64,000 nucleotides of DNA from Corynebacterium marinum DSM 44953 (GCF_000835165.1 NZ_CP007790.1:1054001-1118000); one strand, 5' to 3'. Shown: positions 48,007 through 56,893, counted from the stretch's first letter. Translations and numbers: made by a program. The notes: generated by a model from the letters alone, not told the origin.

Positions 48007-48983
48007 GCGAGCTCCCAACGGGTGAGCTGTTCGCGCATCCAGGCGGTGGCGGCGGGGTCGGTGGAGTCGCCGAAGTGGATGCGCTCGGGGTCGACGACGT
48101 CCTCGCCGGCCCAGTTCCGGTACGCGCCCTGCAGGACGGGGGAGATGAGGGCGGCGGGCTGGTTGAGGTAGATCTCGCGCGAGAGCATGCTGGCGGCCTC
48201 GGCGTGGTTGCCCGGGGCGTTGAGGAAGGAGGATGCCTCGGCCAAAGCGTCGGTGACGGCGAGGGCCTGGTCCGGATGTGCCTGCCTCCAGTCCTCGCCC
48301 ATGGCGACGGCGCAGCAGGGGTGGCGGTCCCAGAATTCCTTGGTCATGTGCAGGACACGGCCGGAACCGGTGGCCAGGGCGCGCTGGTTGAAGGGCTCCG
48401 GGCCGATGAACCCGTCGATGCCGCCGACCTCGAGCTGGGCGACCATGTCGGCCGGGCGCAGGAGGCGTAGCTCCAGGTCGGCGACGGGGTCGACGCCGTG
48501 GGCGGCGAGCTGGTCGCGCAGCAGCAGCGAATGGATGGAGTGCTCGAAGGGGATGCCGATGACCCGCCCGCGCAGGTCGGCCAGGCCGGAGACCTCGGAG
48601 TGGAGGCGGGAGGCGATGGTGACGGCCTGGCCGTTGGTGTTGAGGGTGTAGGCGAGCGAGGTGGGCCGGGAGGTCGGCGTCACGGCCATGGGGGAGAGCA
48701 TGTGGGTGACGTGCAGCTGGCCGGTGAGGTAGGCGGACCACAGGTCGGCCCAGCCGGCGAAGCGGCGGAGCCGGACGTCGAGGCCACGCCGCTGAAAAGC
48801 GCCGAGAGCGTCGGCGGCGAGCAGCGGGGAGGAGCACGCGATGGGGACGTAACCGATGGTGACGGTGTCCCCGGGGCCGGGATCCGGGCCGGACGGCACG
48901 GCACCTACGGCGCGGCCGCCGAGGACCCCGAGTGTGCCGAGGGCGGTGGCGCCGAGGAAGGTGCGCCGGGTGAGTGCGGCCAC
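48003..48983 (-). CDS. Tat-exported substrate-binding protein, sulfonate/nitrate type
   Basis: 326 residues. The N-terminus has a twin-arginine signal (LTRRTFLGATALGTLGVLGG), so it is exported folded. The NMT1/SsuA-like fold follows (VTIGYVPIACSSPLLAADALGAFQRRGLDVRLRRFAGW...). RVIGIPFEHSIHSLLLRDQL and GGIDGFIGPEPFNQRA are family stretches. I choose the GTG at 48983 because GGAGG lies 6 bases upstream and it begins just before the Tat motif. The promoter region carries an McbR-like box. Confidence 0.9.
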   Translation of the reverse strand: MAALTRRTFLGATALGTLGVLGGRAVGAVPSGPDPGPGDTVTIGYVPIACSSPLLAADALGAFQRRGLDVRLRRFAGWADLWSAYLTGQLHVTHMLSPMAVTPTSRPTSLAYTLNTNGQAVTIASRLHSEVSGLADLRGRVIGIPFEHSIHSLLLRDQLAAHGVDPVADLELRLLRPADMVAQLEVGGIDGFIGPEPFNQRALATGSGRVLHMTKEFWDRHPCCAVAMGEDWRQAHPDQALAVTDALAEASSFLNAPGNHAEAASMLSREIYLNQPAALISPVLQGAYRNWAGEDVVDPERIHFGDSTDPAATAWMREQLTRWELA

Positions 48984-49007
48984 GTGGAACCTCCGGTTCA
49001 GAATGTA

Positions 49008-49023
49008 TAGACAGAACGGTCTT
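49008..49023. promoter_or_regulatory. McbR-like sulfur-control box over the ABC operon promoter
   Basis: TAGAC-AGAACG-GTCTT matches the known McbR operator TAGAC-N6-GTCTA at nine of ten defined bases. On the minus strand the same bases overlap a TATACA -10 (49008-49003), 20-25 bases before the binding-protein start. Repression when methionine/S-adenosylhomocysteine metabolism is replete would follow. Confidence 0.7.
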
Positions 49024-49125
49024 GTCTTTGACTCTGTCACCATACAGGTCGGTTCGGCGATCTGTCCAGATATCATTCGCCGACCGGCGCAGCGGCGCCG
49101 GTCGGCCGGGGATAGACTCATCGCC

Positions 49126-50916
49126 ATGGGTTTCACCACGCCGAGCTACGACCTGCCGGATCTTTTCGCGCGCATCGACCGCGGGGATCTGCAGCTCCCG
49201 GATTTTCAACGTTCCTACGCCTGGGACGTCGACCGCATCCGCGCGCTCCTGGTCACCGTGCTGCGGGGCTACCCCGTCGGCTCGCTGCTCTCCCTCGACA
49301 CCCGGAATACCCCCACGCGATTCCGGCCGCGGCCGATCGCCGGAGCGCCCGCGCCGACCTCCTCCCCGGGGCTGCTGCTGCTCGACGGCCAGCAGCGCCT
49401 CACCACCCTCTACCACTGCCTGCGCGGGGACGGCGCGGTGGACACCGTCGATTTCCGTTCCAAGCGGATCCGCCGCACCTTCTTCGTGGACGTCTCCCGG
49501 GCGGTGGAATCCGAGGTGATGCCCGACGAGGCGGTGTTCTCCGTCGACGAGGACGGGACGGTCCGCTCCCACTTCGGGCCGGAGGTCCCCGGGGGCATCA
49601 CCGACCGCGGGGCCGCGGTGGAGCACGGTTGCATCCCCGTGTCCGCGCTGCTCTGGGAGTCGGGCACGGACCTGCTCTTCGATGTCGCCGCCCACGACCC
49701 GGGCGCCCGGGAGGACGTGAAACGCTTCTACGACCGCGTGATCAAGCCCCTCGCGGCCTACGACATCCCGATGATCCGCCTGGCCAGGGAGACCGCCCAG
49801 ACGGGTATCGGGTCCATCTTTGCCCAGGCCAATTCCGCCGGCCTCCAGATGGACGTGTTCGAGCTGCTCACGGCGGTGTTCGCCACGGAGGACCCAGACT
49901 TCTCCATGGCGGGGGACTGGGAGGAGACGGTCCGCGATCTGCGCCGGTACCCGGTGCTCGACCGGATCGACCGGACCGATTTCCTCACCGCCGTCTCCCT
50001 TCTGGTCACCTCGCGCCAGGGCCATGCGAAGGGGCAGCGGGAGGACATCCTCAACCTCACCCTGGCGGACTACCTTGCGGCGCGGGCCGAGCTGCGGATC
50101 ACCTTCCGCGAGACCGCGGAGTTCCTCTCCCAGCGGTGCATGTTCACCATCGGGCAGCTGCCGTACAATGCCCAGCTCATTCCGCTGGCGGTCATCTTCG
50201 CCCGCCTCGCCGAGACCCCGAAGGCGCTGGCGTCGGCCCGGGCGTGGGACAGGCTCAACCAGTGGTTCTGGTGCGGCATCTTCGGCGAGCTCTACGGCTC
50301 GGCGGCGGTGACCAACCGGGCGGCCCGGGACGTCGACCAGGTGACCGAGTGGGTCTGCGACGTCTCCGCCGAGGTCCCCAAGACCATCCGGGACGCCACA
50401 TTCTCCGAGTCGCGGCTGTTCTCGGTGCGGGAGAACTCCGGCGTCTACCAGGGGATCTACGCCCTGCTCATGGGTCGCGGTGCTCGGGACTGGCGCACCT
50501 CCCAACCCTTCGACCGGTGGACCTTCACTGAGCTGCAACCCGGTTTCCACCGGGTGTTCCCCTCCGAATGGTGCCGGGACAACGGCATCGAACCGGTCGT
50601 GGCGGACAGCGTGCTCAACCGCACTCCCATGGGCAAGCGCACCGAGGTGGTCATCGAGAGTTACCCGCCCACGCAGTATCTCTCCCGGGTGCAGACGAAG
50701 TCGCTGCTCGACGACGCAGACTTCGACACCGTCCTGGCCACCCACGAGCTCGACCCGGTCCTGCTGCACCGCTCCGATTTCCACGGTTTCCTCCGGGACC
50801 GCCGGTCCAGGTTCCTCGGGATGGTGGAGCACGCGATGGGCAAGCCCGTGGTCAGGGACGTCGACGACCGCGATTACGGTGCCGGCGACGAGGGGCCCGA
50901 CGCCTTCCGGGAGTGA
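49126..50916 (+). CDS. DUF262 (GmrSD N-terminal-like) protein
   Basis: 596 residues. The DUF262 ParB/sulfiredoxin-like fold is N-terminal, with LPDFQRSYAWDVDRI (about 25) and LLLLDGQQRLTTLYHC (about 84). The rest is helical and may contain a diverged HNH-like region, but I do not see a clear catalytic His-Asn-His. Family members include the type IV modification-dependent system GmrSD and other anti-phage proteins, so defence is possible. The ATG at 49126 has TAGACT (49113-49118) 7 bases upstream. It stands alone between the ABC operon and serA. Confidence 0.83.
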   Translation: MGFTTPSYDLPDLFARIDRGDLQLPDFQRSYAWDVDRIRALLVTVLRGYPVGSLLSLDTRNTPTRFRPRPIAGAPAPTSSPGLLLLDGQQRLTTLYHCLRGDGAVDTVDFRSKRIRRTFFVDVSRAVESEVMPDEAVFSVDEDGTVRSHFGPEVPGGITDRGAAVEHGCIPVSALLWESGTDLLFDVAAHDPGAREDVKRFYDRVIKPLAAYDIPMIRLARETAQTGIGSIFAQANSAGLQMDVFELLTAVFATEDPDFSMAGDWEETVRDLRRYPVLDRIDRTDFLTAVSLLVTSRQGHAKGQREDILNLTLADYLAARAELRITFRETAEFLSQRCMFTIGQLPYNAQLIPLAVIFARLAETPKALASARAWDRLNQWFWCGIFGELYGSAAVTNRAARDVDQVTEWVCDVSAEVPKTIRDATFSESRLFSVRENSGVYQGIYALLMGRGARDWRTSQPFDRWTFTELQPGFHRVFPSEWCRDNGIEPVVADSVLNRTPMGKRTEVVIESYPPTQYLSRVQTKSLLDDADFDTVLATHELDPVLLHRSDFHGFLRDRRSRFLGMVEHAMGKPVVRDVDDRDYGAGDEGPDAFRE

Positions 50917-51037
50917 ACGGGGGTGGCGTGGACGTGGCGTGGCTCATAAATAGGCAGGTCATGGCACGGCGTCAAAGTCCACCGACTAAAGTGTCATTCG
51001 TTCCACGCCCTCATTAATGAAGCAGGAGTACACACCC

Positions 51038-52627
51038 GTGAGCAAGCCCGTCGTCCTTATTGCCGACAAACTGGCACCGTCCACCGTAGACGCGCTCGGA
51101 GACGCTGTGGAGGTGCGCTGGGTCGATGGTCCGAACACCCCGGAGCTGCTGGCCGCCGTCCCGGAGGCTGACGCACTGCTGGTCCGTTCCGCGACCACCG
51201 TCACCCGCGAGGTCCTCGAGGCGGCCCCGAAGCTGAAGATCGTCGGCCGTGCCGGCGTCGGCCTGGACAACGTCGACATCGACGCCGCCACCGAGCGCGG
51301 TGTCATGGTCGTCAACGCTCCGACCTCCAACATCCACTCCGCCTGCGAGCACGCCGTCGCACTGCTCATGGCCACCGTGCGCCAGATCCCCGCCGCCGAC
51401 GCGACCCTGCGCCAGGGCGAGTGGAAGCGCTCCTCCTTCAAGGGCGTCGAGATCTTCGGCAAGACCATCGGCGTCGTCGGCTTCGGCCACATCGGCCAGC
51501 TGTTCGCCCAGCGCCTGGCAGCCTTCGAGACCGAAATCATCGCCTACGACCCCTACGCGAACCCGACCCGCGCCGCGCAGCTGGGCGTCGAGCTCGTCGA
51601 GCTGGACGAGCTCGTCTCCCGCGCGGACATCATCACCATCCACCTGCCCAAGACCAAGGAGACGGCCGGCATGTTCAACGCCGAGCTGCTCGCGAAGTCG
51701 AAGAAGGGCCAGATCATCATCAACGCCGCCCGCGGCGGCCTGGTCGATGAGCAGGCGCTGGCGGACGCCATCCGGTCGGGCCACATCTGGGGCGCGGGCT
51801 TCGACGTGTTCTCCACCGAGCCGTGCACCGATTCCCCGCTGTTCGAGCTGCCGCAGGTTGTCGTCACCCCGCACCTGGGTGCTTCCACCGAGGAGGCCCA
51901 GGACCGCGCGGGCACCGACGTCGCCGCTTCCGTGCTCAAGGCCCTGGCCGGCGAGTTCGTGCCGGACGCCGTCAACGTCTCCGGCGGCCGTGTCGGCGAA
52001 GAGGTCGCCCTGTGGCTGGATCTCACCCGCAAGCTGGGCCTCCTGGCCGGTCAGCTGCTCGGCTCGGCGCCCGTCGACCTCGAGGTCGAGGCCCGCGGCG
52101 AGCTGTCCACCGAGGACGACCTGTCCGTGCTCGGTCTCTCCGCCGTCCGCGGCCTGTTCTCGGCCACCACCGACGAGCCGGTCACCTTCGTCAACGCCCC
52201 GACCATCGCCGAGACCCGCGGCCTGGGCTACAAGGTCGGTACCGCCACCGAATCCACCACCCACCGCTCCTCCGTCGAGGTCAAGGTCATCGGCGCGGAC
52301 GGCACCTCCCGCACCGTGGCCGGCGCCCTCACCGGCCTGGACCGCGTGGAGAAGATCGTGCGTATCGACGAGCGCGGCCTCGACATGCGCGCCGAGGGCC
52401 GTAACCTCTTCCTCGAGTACACCGATGCCCCGGGAGCCCTGGGCAAGGTCGGTTCCCAGCTCGGCGAGGCCGGAATCAACATCGAGGCGGCCGCCCTGAC
52501 CCAGGCCGCCAAGGGCGACGGCGCGATCCTCATCCTGCGCGTCGACGCCGAGGTCCCGGCGTCCCTGGAGAAGCAGATCGCCGAGTCCCTGGGCGCATCC
52601 GCGTCCGTCCAGCTCGACCTGGACTAG
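51038..52627 (+). CDS. serA: D-3-phosphoglycerate dehydrogenase SerA
   Basis: SerA (529 residues) performs the first step of serine synthesis. GVVGFGHIGQLFAQRLA (about 147) is the NAD site. The catalytic Arg/Glu/His lie in NAARGGLVDEQAL, the acidic loop after it and VTPHLGAST. An intervening domain and a C-terminal ACT domain (EYTDAPGALGKVGSQLGEAGIN) make it the long, serine-regulated type. I choose the GTG at 51038 because AGGAG lies 9 bases upstream and the length then fits the family. The frame is open to an ATG at 51017. Confidence 0.96.
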   Translation: MSKPVVLIADKLAPSTVDALGDAVEVRWVDGPNTPELLAAVPEADALLVRSATTVTREVLEAAPKLKIVGRAGVGLDNVDIDAATERGVMVVNAPTSNIHSACEHAVALLMATVRQIPAADATLRQGEWKRSSFKGVEIFGKTIGVVGFGHIGQLFAQRLAAFETEIIAYDPYANPTRAAQLGVELVELDELVSRADIITIHLPKTKETAGMFNAELLAKSKKGQIIINAARGGLVDEQALADAIRSGHIWGAGFDVFSTEPCTDSPLFELPQVVVTPHLGASTEEAQDRAGTDVAASVLKALAGEFVPDAVNVSGGRVGEEVALWLDLTRKLGLLAGQLLGSAPVDLEVEARGELSTEDDLSVLGLSAVRGLFSATTDEPVTFVNAPTIAETRGLGYKVGTATESTTHRSSVEVKVIGADGTSRTVAGALTGLDRVEKIVRIDERGLDMRAEGRNLFLEYTDAPGALGKVGSQLGEAGINIEAAALTQAAKGDGAILILRVDAEVPASLEKQIAESLGASASVQLDLD

Positions 52628-52650
52628 ACTGACCGGTCTTCGGACCCCGA

Positions 52651-52688
52651 AAGGCCCCCGCCGCACATGCGCGGCGAGGGCCTTTTAT
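52651..52688 (+). terminator. Rho-independent terminator after serA
   Basis: AAGGCCCCCGCCGC (52651-52664) pairs with 52671-52684 with one mismatch, followed by TTATT. It lies 24 bases after the stop. Confidence 0.9.
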
Positions 52689-52732
52689 TCATGTCTAGTG
52701 CCACGAAAAGTCCTGGTTGATGCGCATAGTGG

Positions 52733-52768
52733 ACAGACCGGACCGACTAAACAGACTGATCGGTATGG
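52733..52768. promoter_or_regulatory. Two adjacent 18-bp TetR-like operators
   Basis: ACAGACTGATCGGTATGG (52751-52768) matches the perfect palindrome ACAGACCGATCGGTCTGT at 15 of 18 bases. The abutting ACAGACCGGACCGACTAA (52733-52750) matches at 12 of 18. A TTATATAC -10 region follows at 52773-52780. Such palindromes are typical of TetR-family regulators, but none is encoded nearby. Confidence 0.6.
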
Positions 52769-52834
52769 CAATTATATACAAGATGGGTTAGTCTCTCTGA
52801 AAGTAAAGCCCGTTCGCGCACATAGGAGACAACC

Positions 52835-53383
52835 ATGTCCGACCTCACCCCGAACCGCCAGCCCGGTCAGCCCCTCGAGCCCATTGACGCCGAGAAGCTC
52901 TCCCAGCTCGCGGAGAAGAACATCAACAACCCCGAGGGTGGGCGCAAGGTCATCCGCACCCACACTGAGGCCGACGGCAAGTTCCGCAACTACACCCGGG
53001 TGCGCAACCTGGAGCCGGTCCTGGTCTCCGAGCCGCCGGCCCTGCTGGGCGACGACACCGCCCCCAACCCCACCGAGATCGCCCAGGCCGGACTGGCTGC
53101 GTGCATCTCGGTCGGCATCCAGGCCATCGCCACGCACCGCGGCGTCACCCTGACCAAGATCGACATCGACATCGAGTCCGACATCGACGTCTCCCCGACC
53201 TGGGGCGTCGGCGACCTCGCCGAGGACAAGCGTCCCGGCGTGTCCGACGTGCGCGTGAAGATCGACCTCGAGGGGGACGCCGACCGTGAGACCCTCGACC
53301 AGATCCAGAAGGACGCCATCAAGTGGTCCCCGGTGGTCAACACCTACACCCGCCCGGCGAACCTGACCTCTGAGCTGGTCTGA
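52835..53383 (+). CDS. OsmC-family protein
   Basis: 182 residues of the OsmC/Ohr fold. TEIAQAGLAACISVGIQAIA (about 76-95) carries the C-terminal of the two usual cysteines. I do not see a second, classical Ohr cysteine, so peroxidase activity is uncertain. The ATG at 52835 has AGGAGA 7 bases upstream. Two bases separate it from the dehydrogenase-fold gene, so it works in the same operon. It may protect or modify the product or reductant of that enzyme. Confidence 0.85.
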   Translation: MSDLTPNRQPGQPLEPIDAEKLSQLAEKNINNPEGGRKVIRTHTEADGKFRNYTRVRNLEPVLVSEPPALLGDDTAPNPTEIAQAGLAACISVGIQAIATHRGVTLTKIDIDIESDIDVSPTWGVGDLAEDKRPGVSDVRVKIDLEGDADRETLDQIQKDAIKWSPVVNTYTRPANLTSELV

Positions 53384-53385
53384 GC

Positions 53386-54414
53386 ATGAGCACCGCCATC
53401 CTGGAGAAGATCTCCGAGAACGCCAAGGCCGTCGACAAGAATCAGATCCCGGCCCGCTACGGGCTGGAGCTGCTCGGCGCGCAGAAGCTGTTCGTCCGCG
53501 ACAGCCTGCGCGACACTGCCCGTCAGCTGCGTCAGATCGCCGGCGAGGATCTGTCCGTGGCCTTCGGCATCTGGGCCCACACCATGGTCATCACCTACCT
53601 GCGGACCGCGGGCACCGAGTACGCCCACCGCATCCTCCCGGCCCTGGAGACAGGCGAGCGTCCCGGTGTAACCGGTATGGCCCCCGCCTTCAAGGAGGCC
53701 GCCGGCGCCGGCACCATCGACCTGACCGCCACTCCGGTCGACGGCGGCATCCGGCTCAACGGCCGCCTCGCCTGGGCCTCCAACCTGGCCGACGACGCCG
53801 TGATCGTCACCGCCGGCCGCACCCCCGCCGGCGAGCGCCTGCTCCTGGCCTTCGACGGTGACGCCGAGGGCGTGACCCTGGGCGCCCCGTTCGCGCTGCT
53901 GGGCCTCAACGCCACCTCTTCCGCGTGGGTCACTCTGGAGGACGTCTTCGTCCCGGAGGGGCAGATCCTCTCCCGCGACTTCGAGGCGTTCATCTCCGCG
54001 GTGCGCCCGACCTTCATGATCCTGCAGACCTCCGAGTGCCTCGGCGTGGCCGATGCCGCCATCAGCGCCGCCGCCACCCGTCTGACCGGCATCAATGCGG
54101 TTCTCACGGAGGATGTGGAGCGGGTCCGTGACCAGGTCACCCATCTCATCCACACCCAGGAGCTCATTGCGGCGGTGCTCGACGACGCCGCAGTGGTCGA
54201 CCGCGTCAAGCTCCTCGAGCTGCGCCTGGCCGCCGCCGAGGTCGCGTCCGCCGCGGCTGCCCTGGAGGTCCGCGTGGCCGGCGGTGCCGGGTACGCGCAG
54301 AGCTCCCCGGCGTCGCGCCGTTTCCGTGAGGCCGCCTTCATCCCGGTACAGTCGCCGTCCGAGACACAGCTCAAGTGGGAGCTGGCCCGTGCGAAGGCAC
54401 AGAAGGAGAACTGA
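53386..54414 (+). CDS. Acyl-CoA-dehydrogenase-fold flavin monooxygenase, likely
   Basis: 342 residues. N-terminal helices (LRQIAGEDLSVAFGIWAHTMVI), the beta domain (GVTGMAPAF ... LNGRLAWASNLADDAVIV, then WVTLEDVFVPEGQIL) and a C-terminal helical bundle are those of the acyl-CoA dehydrogenase fold. It is shorter than true dehydrogenases, and the catalytic glutamate is not evident. With a flavin reductase directly downstream, the DszC/SfnB-like reduced-flavin monooxygenase branch fits better. The substrate is unknown. Confidence 0.75.
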   Translation: MSTAILEKISENAKAVDKNQIPARYGLELLGAQKLFVRDSLRDTARQLRQIAGEDLSVAFGIWAHTMVITYLRTAGTEYAHRILPALETGERPGVTGMAPAFKEAAGAGTIDLTATPVDGGIRLNGRLAWASNLADDAVIVTAGRTPAGERLLLAFDGDAEGVTLGAPFALLGLNATSSAWVTLEDVFVPEGQILSRDFEAFISAVRPTFMILQTSECLGVADAAISAAATRLTGINAVLTEDVERVRDQVTHLIHTQELIAAVLDDAAVVDRVKLLELRLAAAEVASAAAALEVRVAGGAGYAQSSPASRRFREAAFIPVQSPSETQLKWELARAKAQKEN

Positions 54415-54417
54415 CAG

Positions 54418-54918
54418 ATGACGTGCGCCGATCTCACCGTGACCGGTGACCAACTGAAGGCGGCCGTGGGCACCTTCCCGTCCGGGGTCACCATCGTGAC
54501 CACGCGTTCCGAGGGAGAGGACGTCGGACTCACAGTCAGCGCCTTCTCGTCGCTGTCGCTGGATCCGGCGATGGTCGTGCTCAGCGTGGCCAACTCCTCG
54601 ACATCCCTTCCCCACCTCACCGTCGGCGCGCCTGTCGGGGTCTCCGTGCTGGCCGAGGGGCAGGGCGGGTTGGCCAGGCAGTTCTCCGTCCGCGGTATCG
54701 ACCGTTTCGCCGGGGTGGACCTCGTCCGCCGGGGCCGCGGAGTGGCGCTCATCGACGGCGCCGCGGCCTGGTTCGCCGGAGAGATCGTCAACGCCTTCCC
54801 GGGCGGGGACCACACCATCCTCACCATTTCGGTGGCGGAGTGCGGCACCGGGGACGACGCCCGGCCGCTGCTGTACCAGCGCGGCCGCACCCATGACTGG
54901 GCCGCCGACGCCTCCTAG
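54418..54918 (+). CDS. Flavin reductase (HpaC/DszD-like)
   Basis: 166 residues of the FMN-binding split-barrel type. VGTFPSGVTIVTTR and GLTVSAFSSLSLDPAMVVLSV (about 38-58) are the family signatures. It should supply reduced FMN to the enzyme encoded just before it, three bases away, forming a two-component monooxygenase. The ATG at 54418 has AAGGAG 9 bases upstream, in the end of the previous gene. A weak hairpin CGGCG-CTTT-CGCCG (54920-54933) follows the stop. Confidence 0.9.
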   Translation: MTCADLTVTGDQLKAAVGTFPSGVTIVTTRSEGEDVGLTVSAFSSLSLDPAMVVLSVANSSTSLPHLTVGAPVGVSVLAEGQGGLARQFSVRGIDRFAGVDLVRRGRGVALIDGAAAWFAGEIVNAFPGGDHTILTISVAECGTGDDARPLLYQRGRTHDWAADAS

Positions 54919-54965
54919 CGGCGCTTTCGCCGGGCGCGGCCGCGCTCATCCGCCGTCGTTGAGAA

Positions 54966-55766
54966 GTGCGCCACAAATTTTGCGACAATAAGATAATACG
55001 ATTTACGTCTAAACGTATTACTATTACAGAGGTCGTTGCGCCTGTTTCCCTCCCGCCTGTCGCCGGCTCCGTTTCGGGCCCGTCTTCCAGCTCCCTGACC
55101 GGGACCGTCTACCGAACACTCGCCCTCATCGTCGGTGTCATCATCCTCGCCGTGGGGATCGCCGCGCTGGCCGGCGGTCGCTTCGCCGACGGCTTCATCG
55201 CCGAGGAGATGGACCGCCAGAACATCACCATGCCCACCGCGGAAGCTATTGACGGTCAGCTTGCGGGCGGCCGCATCGACCAGCATGCCGCCGAAGAACT
55301 GCGCCCCTTCGCCGGTGAACTGATGTCCAACGGCAACCATGCCAAGGCCTATGCCGGCTACATCCAGGACCACATGGCCGCTTCCGGCGCCGCCTCGGGT
55401 CTCCCGCCGGAAAAGGCCACCTATTCCGGCATCGGCTCCGCCTACTCTGAGGTTCAGGCGGAACTGACCGGCGAGGTCGCCGCCCGGAACCCGCAGGCGT
55501 CCGAAGAGGACATTTCCGCCCTCGTCGCCCAGGAGATCGCGGATTCCACATCCCGGTACGGGACTGCCCGTGAAGCTGCTTCCCTGGATTTGCTGCGCTT
55601 CGACACCATGTTCAACGGCAACATGCTCGTCGGCACGCTCCTCAACGTCTACGGCTGGGGCCTGATCGGCACAATCGCCACCTGGGCCGGCGTCGCCCTC
55701 GTGTTCTTCGGTGCGCTCCTGATCCTGGGGGGCTTCCTCCTTCGTCCGCGCCCCAACCGCCGGTAG
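54966..55766 (+). CDS. Membrane protein with large extracytoplasmic domain, unknown function
   Basis: One membrane segment near the N-terminus (TLALIVGVIILAVGIAALAG) and two close to the C-terminus enclose about 150 hydrophilic residues, presumably outside the cell. No family recognised. The start is uncertain. The only standard codon in frame before the first membrane segment is the GTG at 54966, which has no ribosome site and places a palindrome (54994-55020) inside the coding sequence. A non-ATG start nearer 55020-55040 is possible. It lies upstream of leuB. Confidence 0.6.
   Translation: MRHKFCDNKIIRFTSKRITITEVVAPVSLPPVAGSVSGPSSSSLTGTVYRTLALIVGVIILAVGIAALAGGRFADGFIAEEMDRQNITMPTAEAIDGQLAGGRIDQHAAEELRPFAGELMSNGNHAKAYAGYIQDHMAASGAASGLPPEKATYSGIGSAYSEVQAELTGEVAARNPQASEEDISALVAQEIADSTSRYGTAREAASLDLLRFDTMFNGNMLVGTLLNVYGWGLIGTIATWAGVALVFFGALLILGGFLLRPRPNRR
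54994..55020. promoter_or_regulatory. 27-bp AT-rich palindrome
   Basis: TAATACG (54994-55000) and CGTATTA (55014-55020) are perfect arms. The match extends inward to TAATACGNTT/AANCGTATTA. It is the most AT-rich spot of its neighbourhood and looks like an operator at the promoter of the membrane-protein gene. Confidence 0.6.
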
Positions 55767-55837
55767 CGCTCCGCCGGCCCCTGCGCGGCTGGTAGGATTC
55801 GGATGAAGTCCATCAGGTGAGAAAGGGATCCCACATA

Positions 55838-56851
55838 ATGAAACTTGCAGTCATCGGCGGAGACGGAATCGGCCCGGAGGTCACCGACGAGGCCCTCAAG
55901 GTCCTCCGCGCGGTCCGCGACGACATCGAGACCACCGACTACGACCTCGGCGCGCGCCGCTACCTGCGCAACGGCGAGCTCCTCACCGACGCTGACCTGG
56001 CCTCCCTCCGCGAGCACGACGCCATCCTGCTGGGCGCGATCGGCGCCCCGGGCGAGGTCCCGCCCGGAATCCTCGAGCGCGGCCTGCTGCTCAAGATGCG
56101 TTTCGCACTCGACCACCACGTCAACCTGCGCCCCTCCAAGCTCTACGAGGGGGTCGAATCCCCGCTGAAGAACCCCGGCGAGATCGACTTCGTCGTCGTG
56201 CGCGAGGGCACCGAGGGTGCCTACACCGGCAACGGCGGCGCCATCCGCGTGGGCACCCCGCACGAGGTGGCCAACGAGACCTCCGTGAACACCCGCTACG
56301 GCGCCGAGCGTGTCGTCCGGTACGCCTTCGAGCTGGCGATGACCCGGAACAAGCACCTCACCCTGGTGCACAAGACCAACGTGCTGGTCCACGGCGGAGG
56401 CCTCTGGCAGCGCACCGTCGACGAGGTCGCCACCGAGTATCCGGAGGTCACCGTCGACTACTCCCACATCGACGCCGCCACCATCTACCTGGTGACCGAC
56501 CCCTCGCGTTTCGACGTCATCGTCACCGACAACCTCTTCGGCGACATCATCACCGACGAGGCGGGCGCCATCTCCGGCGGCATCGGCCTGGCCGCCTCCG
56601 GCAACATCGACGCCACCGGCGCCAACCCGTCGATGTTCGAGCCGGTCCACGGCTCCGCCCCCGACATCGCCGGCCAGGGTATCGCCGATCCGACGGCGGC
56701 GATCCTCTCCGCCGCCATGCTGCTGCGCCACCTCGGGGACGAGGACAACGCGGCGCGGATCGAGGCCGCGGTGGCCGCGGACGTCGCGAAGCGGGAAGGC
56801 CGGATCCGCACCACGGATGTCGGAGACCGCATCGCCGCGGCCCTCAAGTAG
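55838..56851 (+). CDS. leuB: 3-isopropylmalate dehydrogenase LeuB
   Basis: LeuB (337 residues) performs the third leucine-specific step with [19 protein letters not shown] opens the protein, and [21 protein letters not shown] is the substrate loop. The metal-binding acids lie in [19 protein letters not shown] (about 226), with [20 protein letters not shown] at the cofactor side. The ATG at 55838 has GAAAGGGA upstream. A TAGGAT hexamer lies at 55792-55797. Confidence 0.97.
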   Translation: MKLAVIGGDGIGPEVTDEALKVLRAVRDDIETTDYDLGARRYLRNGELLTDADLASLREHDAILLGAIGAPGEVPPGILERGLLLKMRFALDHHVNLRPSKLYEGVESPLKNPGEIDFVVVREGTEGAYTGNGGAIRVGTPHEVANETSVNTRYGAERVVRYAFELAMTRNKHLTLVHKTNVLVHGGGLWQRTVDEVATEYPEVTVDYSHIDAATIYLVTDPSRFDVIVTDNLFGDIITDEAGAISGGIGLAASGNIDATGANPSMFEPVHGSAPDIAGQGIADPTAAILSAAMLLRHLGDEDNAARIEAAVAADVAKREGRIRTTDVGDRIAAALK

Positions 56852-56893
56852 GGTGAACGCGACCGCATAAGTTCACCACCCGAAGGGGCCCCC

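Noticed and set aside
47233..50832. A very long minus-strand frame of about 1,200 residues
   Set aside because: Only its last 257 residues (permease) are real. The rest is antisense to the DUF262 gene and out of frame with the binding protein.
51017..51037. ATG at 51017 as the serA start
   Set aside because: It has no ribosome site and adds seven residues not expected in the family; the GTG at 51038 has AGGAG at good distance.
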